Shown piece after piece: positions 6,162-6,366 of a DNA stretch of 6,366 bases. The stretch covers positions 1 through 6,366 of the forward strand of contig USDH01000094.1 of the NCBI GenBank assembly GCA_900553415.1, written 5' to 3'. Origin of the DNA: an uncultured Collinsella sp. Its GTDB lineage: Bacteria; Actinomycetota; Coriobacteriia; Coriobacteriales; Coriobacteriaceae. Numbering within the stretch: the stretch's first letter is position 1; each line of letters starts with the position of its first letter. Under the pieces are notes generated by a model. That model was not told the DNA's origin. It ran no database searches and saw only the letters and a program-made list of their open reading frames with translations. The translations under genes and the position numbers were made by a program.

Positions 6162-6200
6162 AATGCATGAATATGCAAGCCATTTACGTATTCATGCATC
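6162..6200. promoter_or_regulatory. Tandem ARG-box-like operator (predicted ArgR sites)
   Basis: Box A spans 6162-6179 and contains TGCAT-GAAT-ATGCA (6164-6177). Box B spans 6183-6200 and contains TACGT-ATTC-ATGCA (6185-6198), with a weaker left arm. The two 18-bp boxes are separated by 3 bp, giving 21 bp centre to centre, which is the known geometry for a hexameric ArgR bound to paired boxes. ATGCATGAATA (6163-6173) and TATTCATGCAT (6189-6199) also form a perfect 11-bp inverted repeat. The site lies 85 bases upstream of argC. I could not pick a confident -35/-10 pair for argC; predicted repression by ArgR with arginine is an inference. Confidence 0.7.
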
Positions 6201-6284
6201 TTTTGGTGCTAAAGTCTCAACCTACTTCATAACTGCCGCTGTGAAATGCGCATCGGTGCATAAATCGCAGACAAGGAGTCTGAT

Positions 6285-6366
6285 ATGTCTTTGAAGGTTG
6301 GAATCGTCGGCGCGGCTGGATATGCCGGAGCCGGGGCGGAAACCCGGAACGGGGACGGTGCCGGGA
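6285..6366 (+). CDS. argC: N-acetyl-gamma-glutamyl-phosphate reductase, first ~27 codons only
   Basis: The ATG at 6285 is preceded by AAGGAG (6273-6278) at six bases. The first residues, M-S-L-K-V-G-I-V-G-A-A-G-Y-A-G-A, are the ArgC Rossmann NADP-binding start (GxxGYxG). ArgC makes N-acetyl-glutamate-semialdehyde in arginine biosynthesis, and the ARG-box-like operator upstream fits. In the family this motif is followed by E-L and a hydrophobic helix. Here the reading becomes G-A-E-T-R-N-G-D-G-A-G from about base 6333, a low-complexity G-rich tail unlike ArgC. That tail may be a sequence-end artefact, so the identity rests on the first 16 residues. The gene continues beyond the window. Confidence 0.75.
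   Translation, partial: MSLKVGIVGAAGYAGAGAETRNGDGAG

Noticed and set aside
1..6366. Mobile element, CRISPR array, tRNA or rRNA
   Set aside because: No regularly spaced direct repeats, transposase or integrase motifs, or cloverleaf-like RNA were seen by eye on either strand.

Overview
This window looks like chromosomal DNA of a high-GC Gram-positive bacterium, most likely a gut actinobacterium of the Coriobacteriia (Collinsella-like). I infer this from the GC-rich codon third positions, strong purine-rich ribosome binding sites, the FMN riboswitch ahead of an energy-coupling factor (ECF) riboflavin transporter, and an ArgR-type operator ahead of argC. It is an inference from style and content, not a database match.

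Left part (1-1412, minus strand): one long open frame starts at a TTG codon and runs off the left edge. It encodes a large protein I do not recognise as a whole: an Ala/Gly/Ser-rich N-terminal third, a TerB-like acidic helical core, a hydrophobic stretch, and a C-terminal region with a distinctive motif. It is the least understood element here. A possible 17-codon leader peptide overlaps its start.

Centre (1413-5085, plus strand): the divergent intergenic region carries a plausible extended -10 promoter that fires directly into an FMN riboswitch (RFN element). The riboswitch lies directly upstream of ribU (riboflavin-binding S component), a fused double ATPase (EcfA1-EcfA2 in one chain), and ecfT. 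The three genes overlap at stop/start codons. Together they encode a complete ECF-type vitamin importer, with riboflavin import predicted to fall when cellular FMN is high.

Right of centre (5116-6027, plus strand): two tandem paralogous split-barrel proteins of the pyridoxamine-phosphate-oxidase-like family (probable flavin binders) follow at short spacing and are probably in the same transcript. A long GC-rich hairpin at 6068-6115 probably ends the unit.

Right edge (6116-6366): two ARG-box-like palindromes, 21 bp apart and forming an 11-bp inverted repeat, precede the first codons of argC (arginine biosynthesis). The argC reading diverges from the family pattern in its last ~34 bases, which may be a sequence-end artefact. 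I see no tRNA, rRNA, CRISPR array, insertion sequence or prophage integrase.
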